A stretch of 12,231 nucleotides of DNA, taken from the NCBI GenBank assembly GCA_026388615.1, contig JAPLJL010000132.1, positions 1 through 12,231 of the forward strand. Reading direction: 5' to 3'. Within the stretch, counting starts at the first letter, position 1. Every line of letters starts with the position of its first letter. Below, piece by piece: positions 6,675 through 12,231 of this stretch. The notes beneath the pieces were generated by a model that searched no databases, was not told where the DNA came from, and saw only the letters and a program-made list of their open reading frames with translations. Origin of the DNA: Pseudomonadota bacterium. GTDB lineage: Bacteria; Desulfobacterota; JAPLJL01. The position numbers and the translations under genes were made by a program.

Positions 6675-9007
6675 ATATGCGGGGGCGAAGAAATCAGGAC
6701 GGCGGCCGGTTCCGGGAGAGGAGGAGAAGAAGTCTCCTGCCGCTGGCGCTCGGGTTGATCCTCGGGCTGGGACTCGCTTCCGGTCCGGCCCGTGCCGGGG
6801 AAGGAAAAACGGTCCGGGAAGTCAGGATCGAGGGCACCCACCGGGTGGATCCGGACGCGGTCCGCATGGTTCTCTCCACCCGGGCCGGCTCGGCCCTTTC
6901 CCCGGATGTCCTCCGGGAGGAGGTCAAGAGAATTTTCGCTTTAAGTTATTTTGACGAGGTCTGGGTGGATGAGGAAGATACGCCGGAAGGCGTGATCCTG
7001 ACCTTCCGGTTGAAGGAAAGGCCCTGGATACGGGAAGTGGCTATCGAGGGCAAGAAGAAGATTTCCGAAGAGGATTTGCAGAAGGTTATAACGGTCAAAC
7101 CGCGCCTGCCCCTCAATATCTGGGCGGTAGAGGAGGATATCAAGAAGATCGAGAAGCGCTACCGGGAGGAGGGCTACTACCACGCCCAGGTGAAATACCG
7201 CCTGGTTCCCGTCGGGGAAGGTGAGGTCAAGTTGGTTTACCAGATCCAGGAGCGCCGCAAAGTGGTGATCCGGCGGATTTCCTTCTCGGGCAATTCCGCT
7301 TTTTCCCCGGAGGAACTGACCGCGGCGATGGAAAGCCAGGAGGAAGGGTTTCTGTCCTGGATTACCGGCAAGGGATCCTTCAACCGCGAGGCCCTGGACC
7401 TGGATCTCGAACGCCTCCGGGCCCATTATCTCGACTTTGGATACATCCAGGCCAAGCTCGCCGGGCCCTTCCTGCTTTTCGGACCGGAGCGGGACTGGGT
7501 CGAGATCCATTTCGACGTGGAGGAAGGGGAGCAGTTCTGGGTGGGCCAGGTCGAGGTGCAGGGCGAGCCCCCCTTAAAAAAGGACGAGATCACCCCGTTC
7601 CTGAAAACCCGGGAGGGAAAAATCTTTTCCCGCTCGCGCCTGAGCGAGGACATCTACGGGCTGACGGAAAAATACGCGGATATCGGCTATGCCCTGGCCA
7701 ACGTGGAGCCGCTCTCCCAGGTGGATTTCGAGAAGCGCAGGGTGAACATCACCCTTTCGGTGGACAAGGGGGAACTGGTTTACGTGGACCAGATCCGGAT
7801 CCAGGGAAACTCCAAGACCCGGGACAAGGTGATCCGCCGGGAAATGCGGCTTCGGGAGGGGCAGCTTTTCTCCGGCACCGATCTCCGGGAAAGCCGGCAG
7901 CGGGTCTACGCCCTGGGTTTCTTCGAGGATGTGAATATCAATACCGAGCCGGTCGGCAAGGACCGGATGGCCCTGACCATATCGGTCAAGGAACGCCCGA
8001 CCGGGGCGGCCAGCGCCGGGATCGGCTACAGCTCGGTGGACAAGCTGGTGGGAACCGCCCAGCTTTCCTTCGGCAACCTGATGGGCCGGGGCCAGCGCCT
8101 CCGGTTCACCACTGAGTTCGGGAGCCGGAGGCAGACCTTCGACCTGGGTTTCGAAGACCCTTATTTCCTGGATACCAACTGGAGTCTGGGGACGAACCTG
8201 AACAATACCACCGTTGATTATAACGATTACTCGCAAACCGACCGGGGCGGGTCGCTCTCGACCGGGTATCTCATTTCCGATAATACCCGGATCAACCTTT
8301 CTTACCGTTACGACGACGTCACCCTCTCCAACCTGAAGGAATCCGTTCCCTGGTTCTTTACCGGGGGAAGCACCTCGAGCCTGACCCTGGGGCTTTCCCG
8401 GGATACCCGGGATCATCCCTGGGACCCGACCCGGGGGAATCTGGAATCCGCCTCGATCGAACAGGCGGGCGTGCTCTGGGGCGGGGAGAGCGATTTCTAC
8501 AAGCTTTCACTCCTGGGCCGGATCCATTTTCCCCTGCTCCTGGGATCCTCCCTGATGCTGAACGGGAGAGTGGCCTACGGGCAGGGATTTTCCGGCAAGG
8601 CCCTGCCCTTCGCGGAGCGGTATTTCGCCGGCGGATTGAACAGCGTCCGGGGTTACGATTACCGGACCCTGGGCCCGGAGGTGGAGGTGCCCCGCATCCT
8701 TTCCGACCCCGCCTCGTCGACCACCCAGCTGGTCCGGGGGGGGAATAAAATGGTGGTTTTAAACGCCGAACTCCTGATCCCTCTGATCAAAGAAGCGGGG
8801 ATCAAGGGGCTGTTATTTTTTGACGCCGGAAACGCCTATGACGAGTCCGAAAAATTTTTCAGCCGTCCCCTCCGGATGGGTTACGGCTTCGGGTTCCGCT
8901 GGTTTTCCCCGATCGGTCCCCTGCGCTTCGAGTGGGGGTACCCGCTGCAGAAGAAATCGTGGGAGCGGGCCTCGGTATTTGAATTTTCCATCGGCACATT
9001 TTTCTAG
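6671..9007 (+). CDS. bamA: Outer membrane protein assembly factor BamA
   Basis: BamA is the Omp85-family core of the beta-barrel assembly machine, folding and inserting proteins into the outer membrane. From the GTG at 6671 it is 778 residues. It has an Arg-rich N-region (residues 4-20), a hydrophobic signal-peptide core (about 21-38), and a likely signal peptidase I site after PARA near residue 42. Five POTRA domains follow at about 47-440, each carrying the VRxIxIxGN-like opening (VREVRIEGTHRV, IREVAIEGKKKI, IRRISFSGNSAF, VDQIRIQGNSKT). The C-terminal 16-strand barrel covers about 442-778. The conserved loop-6 motif VRGY is near residue 659, and the chain ends IGTFF, with the terminal Phe of a beta-signal. 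An in-frame ATG at 6677 lies about seven bases after GGAAGGG and may be the true start, giving 776 residues. It sits between lolD and ompH, as in related genomes. Confidence 0.96.
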   Translation: MNMRGRRNQDGGRFRERRRRSLLPLALGLILGLGLASGPARAGEGKTVREVRIEGTHRVDPDAVRMVLSTRAGSALSPDVLREEVKRIFALSYFDEVWVDEEDTPEGVILTFRLKERPWIREVAIEGKKKISEEDLQKVITVKPRLPLNIWAVEEDIKKIEKRYREEGYYHAQVKYRLVPVGEGEVKLVYQIQERRKVVIRRISFSGNSAFSPEELTAAMESQEEGFLSWITGKGSFNREALDLDLERLRAHYLDFGYIQAKLAGPFLLFGPERDWVEIHFDVEEGEQFWVGQVEVQGEPPLKKDEITPFLKTREGKIFSRSRLSEDIYGLTEKYADIGYALANVEPLSQVDFEKRRVNITLSVDKGELVYVDQIRIQGNSKTRDKVIRREMRLREGQLFSGTDLRESRQRVYALGFFEDVNINTEPVGKDRMALTISVKERPTGAASAGIGYSSVDKLVGTAQLSFGNLMGRGQRLRFTTEFGSRRQTFDLGFEDPYFLDTNWSLGTNLNNTTVDYNDYSQTDRGGSLSTGYLISDNTRINLSYRYDDVTLSNLKESVPWFFTGGSTSSLTLGLSRDTRDHPWDPTRGNLESASIEQAGVLWGGESDFYKLSLLGRIHFPLLLGSSLMLNGRVAYGQGFSGKALPFAERYFAGGLNSVRGYDYRTLGPEVEVPRILSDPASSTTQLVRGGNKMVVLNAELLIPLIKEAGIKGLLFFDAGNAYDESEKFFSRPLRMGYGFGFRWFSPIGPLRFEWGYPLQKKSWERASVFEFSIGTFF

Positions 9008-9033
9008 GATTAAGGCTAGAGAGAGGAGGAACC

Positions 9034-9573
9034 ATGCGTGCAAAAATGATTTGGCTGGGGGCAATGCTGTTGGTTTTGGGTTGGGTTAGCTCCGGGCAGG
9101 CCGGGGACAAGCCCAAGATCGCCTACATTGACATTCAGGAGGTGCTCCTGAATTCCCGGGCGGGGTTGGAGGCCAAGGGGACGCTCGCCAAGGAGTCCGA
9201 GGCCAGGAAGAAACTCCTGGAGGACAAGGACCGGGACCTGAAAAAACTCAAGGAGGAGCTGGATCGGAAGGGTGCGGCACTCTCCTCCGAAGCGCGCTCC
9301 CGGAAAGAAGCAGAGTTTACGAAGAAGCAGGAGGATTTCCGAGAACTGCTTTCCAAGATGGAGAATGAACTGCAGCGGAAGGATTACGAACTGACCCAGA
9401 CGATCCTTAAGGAGCTGGAAGGGATCATCGAAAATCTGGGCAAGCGGGGCAAGTATGACCTGATCCTGGAAAAGAACGAGGGAACTGTCCTCTACGCCCC
9501 CAAGGATTATGATATAACCAGTCAATTGATCAAGCTTTACGATGAGGAAAACCGGACCGAACCCAAAAAATGA
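9034..9573 (+). CDS. skp: Periplasmic OmpH/Skp-family chaperone
   Basis: Skp/OmpH is a periplasmic trimeric chaperone that holds unfolded outer-membrane proteins on their way to BamA. The 179-residue protein starts with a signal peptide (MRAKMIWLGAMLLVLGWVSSGQA, cleavage probably near residue 23). The family strand KIAYIDIQEVLLNS follows, then a long charged helical coiled-coil arm (about 50-135) rich in Lys and Glu, and finally the conserved C-terminal return near YDLILEKNEGTVLYA. The ATG at 9034 is preceded by a strong GAGAGGAGGAA site, supporting the start. The length is near E. coli Skp (161) plus a short tail. The 3' end overlaps the proposed lpxD start by about 30 bases. Confidence 0.92.
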   Translation: MRAKMIWLGAMLLVLGWVSSGQAGDKPKIAYIDIQEVLLNSRAGLEAKGTLAKESEARKKLLEDKDRDLKKLKEELDRKGAALSSEARSRKEAEFTKKQEDFRELLSKMENELQRKDYELTQTILKELEGIIENLGKRGKYDLILEKNEGTVLYAPKDYDITSQLIKLYDEENRTEPKK

Positions 9574-10720
9574 ACCGGTGCCCGCGGACGGGGGGATGGC
9601 CTTGGCGGAGCTGGCCCGCCTGCTCGGGGGTGAGCTTTGCGGTGAGGGCGGGATCCGGGTCTGCCGGGTGAGCCCGCTCCCGGAAGCCGGGCCGGATGCC
9701 CTGGGCTTCGCGGTGGACGCCCGGCATTTCCCGGCGGCGAGGGCTTCCGCGGCCGGGGCCCTGCTGGTTCCCAGCAGGCTTCCCGACCTGGACCGCCCGC
9801 AGATCGTGGTGAAAAACCCCTACCTGGCGCTGGCCCGGGCCCTCCGGATTTTTTTCCCGGAGCCGGAACTGGTGCCGGGGGTTGCGCCTTCGGCCGTGGT
9901 TTCCGATTCCGCCCTCCTGGGGGCGGGGGTGAAAATCCATCCTCTGGTTACGGTCGGAGCGGGGGCGAAAATCGGGGCGAGATCGGAAATCTACCCCAAT
10001 TGTTACGTGGGCCCGGGGGTGATAATCGGGGAGGAATGCCGGATTTACTCGCGGGTTTCCCTGCGGGAGGGAACCCGGATCGGGAACCGGGTCATTATTC
10101 AGGATGGGGCGGTCATCGGGAGCGACGGCTTCGGTTACGCCCGGGACGGGGAGGAATATCATAAGATCCCCCAGATCGGGATCGTGGAGATCGAGGACGA
10201 GGTCGAGATTGGCGCCAATGTCACCGTGGACCGGGCCACTTTGGGCCGGACGATTATCCGGAAGGGGACTAAGATCGATAACCTGGTCCAGGTCGGACAC
10301 AACGTTGAGATCGGGAAGAACGCGATTATTGTGTCTCAGGTAGCCCTTGGGGGTTCCTGCCGGATCGGGGACCAGGCGGTCCTGGCCGGGCAGGTGGCGG
10401 TGGCCGATCACGTGGAAATAGGAGCGGGAGCCCAGGTGGGGGGACAATCCGGGGTCCTGCGGGATGTCCCTCCGGGGGCCAAGGTTTCCGGCACCTACGC
10501 GATGCCTCTTTCCGACTGGCTCCGGGTCCAGGCCGTCCTGCCGAAGCTTCCCGAGATGAGGAATGAACTGCGGGAGATCCGGGAGAGGCTGTCTCGGGGA
10601 GAAAAAGAAGGCAGGGTTCGTTCCCCGAGCGGACCGAAAAAAGGTGGTAGGGTCTGTTCCCCGAACAGACCGAAAAAGATCAGAAGTAAAAAGAAAACCA
10701 GAGGAAGAGGCAAGCCTTGA
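9542..10720 (+). CDS. lpxD: UDP-3-O-acylglucosamine N-acyltransferase with a basic C-terminal tail
   Basis: LpxD transfers a 3-hydroxyacyl chain from acyl carrier protein to the 2-amino group of UDP-3-O-acylglucosamine, the third step of lipid A synthesis in the cytoplasm. The protein has the small N-terminal uridine-binding domain (about 19-105, with VVKNPYLALARAL), a left-handed beta-helix of hexapeptide repeats (about 112-310), and the catalytic His253 in DNLVQVGHNVEIG. The ATG at 9542 gives 392 residues. Family homology begins only at MALAELARLLGGEL (Met19, 9596), so a GTG at 9578 or the ATG at 9596 may be the real start. After the normal C-terminal helix (REIRERL, to about 350) an unusual Lys/Arg-rich tail of some 40 residues contains a 12-residue repeat, GRVRSPSGPKKG then GRVCSPNRPKKI. 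It is encoded by two palindromes described separately. The stop overlaps the lpxA start. Confidence 0.93.
   Translation: MRKTGPNPKNEPVPADGGMALAELARLLGGELCGEGGIRVCRVSPLPEAGPDALGFAVDARHFPAARASAAGALLVPSRLPDLDRPQIVVKNPYLALARALRIFFPEPELVPGVAPSAVVSDSALLGAGVKIHPLVTVGAGAKIGARSEIYPNCYVGPGVIIGEECRIYSRVSLREGTRIGNRVIIQDGAVIGSDGFGYARDGEEYHKIPQIGIVEIEDEVEIGANVTVDRATLGRTIIRKGTKIDNLVQVGHNVEIGKNAIIVSQVALGGSCRIGDQAVLAGQVAVADHVEIGAGAQVGGQSGVLRDVPPGAKVSGTYAMPLSDWLRVQAVLPKLPEMRNELREIRERLSRGEKEGRVRSPSGPKKGGRVCSPNRPKKIRSKKKTRGRGKP
10611..10671. repeat. Two tandem REP-like palindromes inside the lpxD 3' end
   Basis: Two similar hairpin sequences lie 36 bases apart. The first is GGTTCGTTC (10615-10623), loop CCC, GAGCGGACC (10627-10635), with two non-Watson-Crick positions. 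The second is GGTCTGTTC (10651-10659), loop CCC, GAACAGACC (10663-10671), a perfect 9-bp stem. The second is preceded directly by GTAG (10647-10650) and the first by GCAG (10611-10614). Both are followed by CG and a run of A. A GTAG-type tetranucleotide at the 5' foot of a hairpin is the known signature of REP sequences processed by RAYT (TnpA-REP) transposases. The 36-base spacing is 12 codons, so the lpxD frame is kept. Confidence 0.7.
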
Positions 10721-11550
10721 TTCATCCGCTGGCGATAGTCGGCCGCGAGGTTGAACTAGCCGGGGCGGTGGAAATCGGCCCGTACTCGTTGATCATCGGC
10801 AAGGTCAGGATCGGGGAAGGCACCGTGATCCATTCCCAGGTCCGGATCGAAGGCGAGACCGAGATCGGGAAGAACAACCAGATTTACACCGGAGCCGTCC
10901 TGGGTTCCACGCCCCAGCACAGCAAGTACCAGGGTGAAAAAACCGTACTCCGAATCGGGGACGGAAATATCATCCGGGAATATGTAACCATCCACCGGGG
11001 GACCGGCCTGGGGGGCGGGATAACCTCGGTCGGAGATGGGAATTTTTTAATGGCTTATTGCCATCTCGGTCACGACTGCCGGGTGGGAAGCCGGGTGATC
11101 ATGGCGAACTCCAGCCAGATTTCCGGGCACGTGCTGATTGAAGATGAGGCGGTATTTTCCGGGCTGATCGGGGTGCACCAGTTCGTCCGGATCGGCCAGC
11201 TCGCGATGATCGGGGGAGGCTCGATGGTGGTAATGGACATCCCGCCCTTCGCGATCGCAAACGGGGACCGCGCCCGCCTTTACGGGATCAACCGGATCGG
11301 TCTGAAGCGAAAGGGACTTTCCGGGGAGACCATCCGGGCCATCCAGAAGGCTTACGAAATCCTTTTCCGTTCCGGTCTCCGCCGGGAAGAGGCCGTCCAG
11401 AAGGTGGAAAAAGAGATCTCCCCTTCCCAGCCCGGGGGGAAAGAAGTCCGGCACATACTTGAATTCATCCGCGGTTCAGAACGCGGGATCACCCGCTTCC
11501 GGACCTCCCGGAAAGAAACGAATTCTTCAGAAGATTCAGATTCAGAATAA
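10717..11550 (+). CDS. lpxA: Acyl-ACP--UDP-N-acetylglucosamine O-acyltransferase
   Basis: LpxA catalyses the first step of lipid A synthesis, moving a 3-hydroxyacyl chain from ACP to the 3-OH of UDP-GlcNAc. The 277-residue protein begins MIHPLAIVG and carries hexapeptide beta-helix repeats to about residue 185, followed by the helical C-terminal domain. The catalytic base is His119 in CHLGHDC (E. coli His125), with partner His116. Other family marks are REYVTIHRGT and IPPFAIANGDRARLYGIN. By manual alignment from memory, Gly167 matches E. coli Gly173, the acyl-chain ruler, which would be compatible with a longer (C14-like) chain. The start is TTG at 10717, in a TTGA overlap with the lpxD stop and after GAGGAAGAGG. 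The family end (RGITR, residue 260) is followed by a 17-residue tail rich in Ser, Glu and Asp. fabZ, usually between lpxD and lpxA, is absent. Confidence 0.95.
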   Translation: MIHPLAIVGREVELAGAVEIGPYSLIIGKVRIGEGTVIHSQVRIEGETEIGKNNQIYTGAVLGSTPQHSKYQGEKTVLRIGDGNIIREYVTIHRGTGLGGGITSVGDGNFLMAYCHLGHDCRVGSRVIMANSSQISGHVLIEDEAVFSGLIGVHQFVRIGQLAMIGGGSMVVMDIPPFAIANGDRARLYGINRIGLKRKGLSGETIRAIQKAYEILFRSGLRREEAVQKVEKEISPSQPGGKEVRHILEFIRGSERGITRFRTSRKETNSSEDSDSE

Positions 11551-11563
11551 TCCAACCCTGCCG

Positions 11564-11608
11564 GTAGTCGCTCGATTTATCGAGCTTTATAACAGAAACG
11601 GGACGACT
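11564..11608. repeat. GTAG-footed palindromic repeat (REP-like), possible weak terminator
   Basis: GTAG (11564-11567) is followed two bases later by the perfect palindromic stem GCTCGAT (11570-11576), loop TT, ATCGAGC (11579-11585), and then TTTATAA. A second, outer inverted pair, AGTCG (11566-11570) and CGACT (11604-11608), brackets the unit. The GTAG foot resembles the RAYT-recognised REP signature and matches the foot of the palindrome in lpxD. The T-rich stretch after the stem could also give weak intrinsic termination of the lpx transcript. Confidence 0.5.
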
Positions 11609-11610
11609 CC

Positions 11611-11737
11611 TTGATCCTTCGACGCCGCTTAAACCCCGCCCTTGACAGCGGGGTTCATCCTGGAGGGAAAGAGGAGACGCTCAGTATCAACCCTGAGCAT
11701 ACCCCGGGGTTTAGACCGGGGAAGTCGAAGGGTTGAT
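11611..11737. mobile_element. Nested three-hairpin element, possibly an IS200/IS605-derived end or structured RNA
   Basis: A terminal stem, CCTTCGAC (11616-11623) with GTCGAAGG (11724-11731), encloses three perfect local hairpins that each have an 8-nt loop. They are AACCCCGC/GCGGGGTT (11632-11639, 11648-11655), GCTCAG/CTGAGC (11679-11684, 11693-11698) and CCCCGG/CCGGGG (11702-11707, 11716-11721). An alternative long-range pairing of nine bases also exists: TAAACCCCG (11630-11638) with CGGGGTTTA (11705-11713). TTGAT flanks both sides (11611-11615 and 11733-11737). Subterminal hairpins next to a TTGAT-like target recall IS200/IS605 elements such as ISDra2 and their transposase-less derivatives. 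No transposase or TnpB frame is present, so this assignment is tentative. A structured RNA or riboregulator is an alternative. Confidence 0.35.
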
Positions 11738-11750
11738 TTGACCCAACTGA

Positions 11751-11780
11751 TTGCGATTGTTAATCGGAAATTGGTAAAAT
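11751..11780 (+). promoter_or_regulatory. Candidate sigma-70-type promoter for the small-gene module
   Basis: TTGCGA (11751-11756) matches four of six -35 consensus bases. TAAAAT (11775-11780) matches five of six -10 bases, with an 18-base spacer. Transcription would start near 11787, about 27 bases before the proposed TTG start of the first small gene. It lies immediately after the hairpin element, so the module may be transcribed independently of the lpx genes. Confidence 0.35.
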
Positions 11781-11813
11781 ATTATCAAGAGATAAAAATG
11801 GCATGGGGAGACT

Positions 11814-12059
11814 TTGGATAAACGCAGGCAGAATGAATTAAAGTTTGGAAATTGGGAACAACTGTCAAATGGAGGAAGGCGATATTGGTATGAAGTGTTT
11901 GGACGGCACGGTTGGAAAGCGCGATATATAAAGGAAGTGGACACCGAGGAAAATGCGGTAAGTTTCGGTCAGCAAATATTTGATGAAAATGGACGATTGA
12001 CCGAGATACATGAAAAATATCCAGAGGATAAAGGTCATAAAAAAGTGGAGGGAGCATGA
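11814..12059 (+). CDS. Small uncharacterised protein, first gene of a two-gene module
   Basis: I do not recognise a named family. The 81-residue product is hydrophilic, with no signal peptide or membrane segment. It has an N-terminal charged part (DKRRQNELKFGNWEQL), a Gly-Arg-aromatic core (NGGRRYWYEVFGRHGWKARY) and a C-terminal stretch (IFDENGRLTEIHEKYPEDKGHKK). I have an impression of similar FGNWE-GGRRYWYE-HGWKARY-EIHEKYP proteins as conserved hypotheticals in uncultured bacteria, but no function to offer. The start is a TTG at 11814 after GGGGAG. No ATG exists in this frame, so the start is uncertain. Codon and base use are clearly AT-richer than in the lpx genes, suggesting transfer. Its TGA overlaps the ATG of the next gene (ATGA at 12056-12059), an arrangement common in toxin-antitoxin pairs, although that role is only a guess. 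Confidence 0.7.
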   Translation: MDKRRQNELKFGNWEQLSNGGRRYWYEVFGRHGWKARYIKEVDTEENAVSFGQQIFDENGRLTEIHEKYPEDKGHKKVEGA

Positions 12060-12231
12060 AAATCAATAAAAAAACCATAGCCGATAAATTAGCGGCTTAC
12101 TTACATCAAAAAATATCGTTATCCGAACTGGTTAGCTGGGCCGAATCGGCAATGATGGAAGAAGATTTCGACGAACAGCAGATCAATTCATTACGGGAGG
12201 TCGTGGCTCGCCTAGGGTTGGCGGATGTGCG
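12056..12231 (+). CDS. Small uncharacterised protein, second gene of the module, cut by the window end
   Basis: The frame is open from ATG 12056 to the window edge, giving 58 complete codons. It starts MKINKKTIADKLAAYLHQKI, continues with SLSELVSWAESAMMEEDFDE, and runs out in QQINSLREVVARLGLADV. It looks all-helical and acidic in its middle, without membrane segments. The GGAGGGAGC just upstream is a good ribosome binding site, and the ATGA overlap with the preceding stop indicates coupled translation. I do not recognise a characterised family. An antitoxin-like or regulatory partner of the upstream protein is possible but not shown by any motif. The C-terminus lies outside the window. Confidence 0.75.
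   Translation, partial: MKINKKTIADKLAAYLHQKISLSELVSWAESAMMEEDFDEQQINSLREVVARLGLADV

Larger units (their letters stand above)
11551..11813. other. Structured intergenic region after lpxA
   Basis: This 263-base stretch separates lpxA from the AT-rich small genes. From left to right it holds a GTAG-footed hairpin repeat, a three-hairpin nested element, a candidate promoter and a short leader-like open frame (each described separately). No lpxI, lpxB or fabZ sequence is present. GC-rich stems give way to AT-rich sequence from about 11745 on. Confidence 0.6.

Noticed and set aside
11803..11841. ATG at 11803 as the start of the first small gene
   Set aside because: It is in a different frame (MGRLWINAGRMN then stop) and would need a frameshift. 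The TTG at 11814 is in frame with the conserved-looking protein.

Overview
The window looks like a Gram-negative, LPS-bearing bacterium of moderately high GC content. It carries an envelope-biogenesis cluster in the order lnt - prfB - lysS - lolC/E - lolD - bamA - ompH/skp - lpxD - lpxA, all on the + strand. From memory, this order (with fabZ normally between lpxD and lpxA) is typical of Desulfobacterota/'Deltaproteobacteria' such as Geobacter and of neighbouring uncultured lineages. I therefore suggest that broad group, without a species or genus.

Layout: 1-134 is an AT-rich, short-word repeat region. lnt (135-1742) overlaps prfB (1726-2815). prfB is read through an in-frame TGA by a +1 programmed frameshift at 1792-1798. 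A repeat-rich gap (2816-3007) leads to lysS (3020-4522), and lolC/E follows 4 nt later (4527-5747). A 186-bp gap holding an imperfect palindrome (5806-5898) precedes lolD (5934-6674), whose stop overlaps the bamA start. ompH/skp (9034-9573) overlaps lpxD (9542-10720), which overlaps lpxA (10717-11550) by four bases.

The genes work together as follows. Lnt finishes lipoprotein acylation. LolC/E with LolD extracts lipoproteins from the inner membrane. Skp/OmpH chaperones outer-membrane proteins to BamA, which inserts them. LpxA and LpxD carry out the first and third steps of lipid A synthesis. prfB and lysS are translation genes that share the transcription unit.

After lpxA the character changes. 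A REP-like hairpin with a GTAG foot (11564-11608) is followed by a roughly 120-nt element with three local hairpins enclosed by a terminal stem (11611-11737). Then comes an AT-rich two-gene module: an 81-residue protein and a second protein cut off by the window end, sharing an ATGA overlap. No fabZ, lpxI or lpxB is seen here, so the lipid A operon appears interrupted after lpxA.

The most unusual signals are a tandem GTAG-type palindrome inside the 3' end of lpxD that encodes an in-frame basic tail, the multi-hairpin element downstream of lpxA, the unrecognised two-gene module, and an RF2 frameshift site without the usual upstream Shine-Dalgarno-like stimulator.
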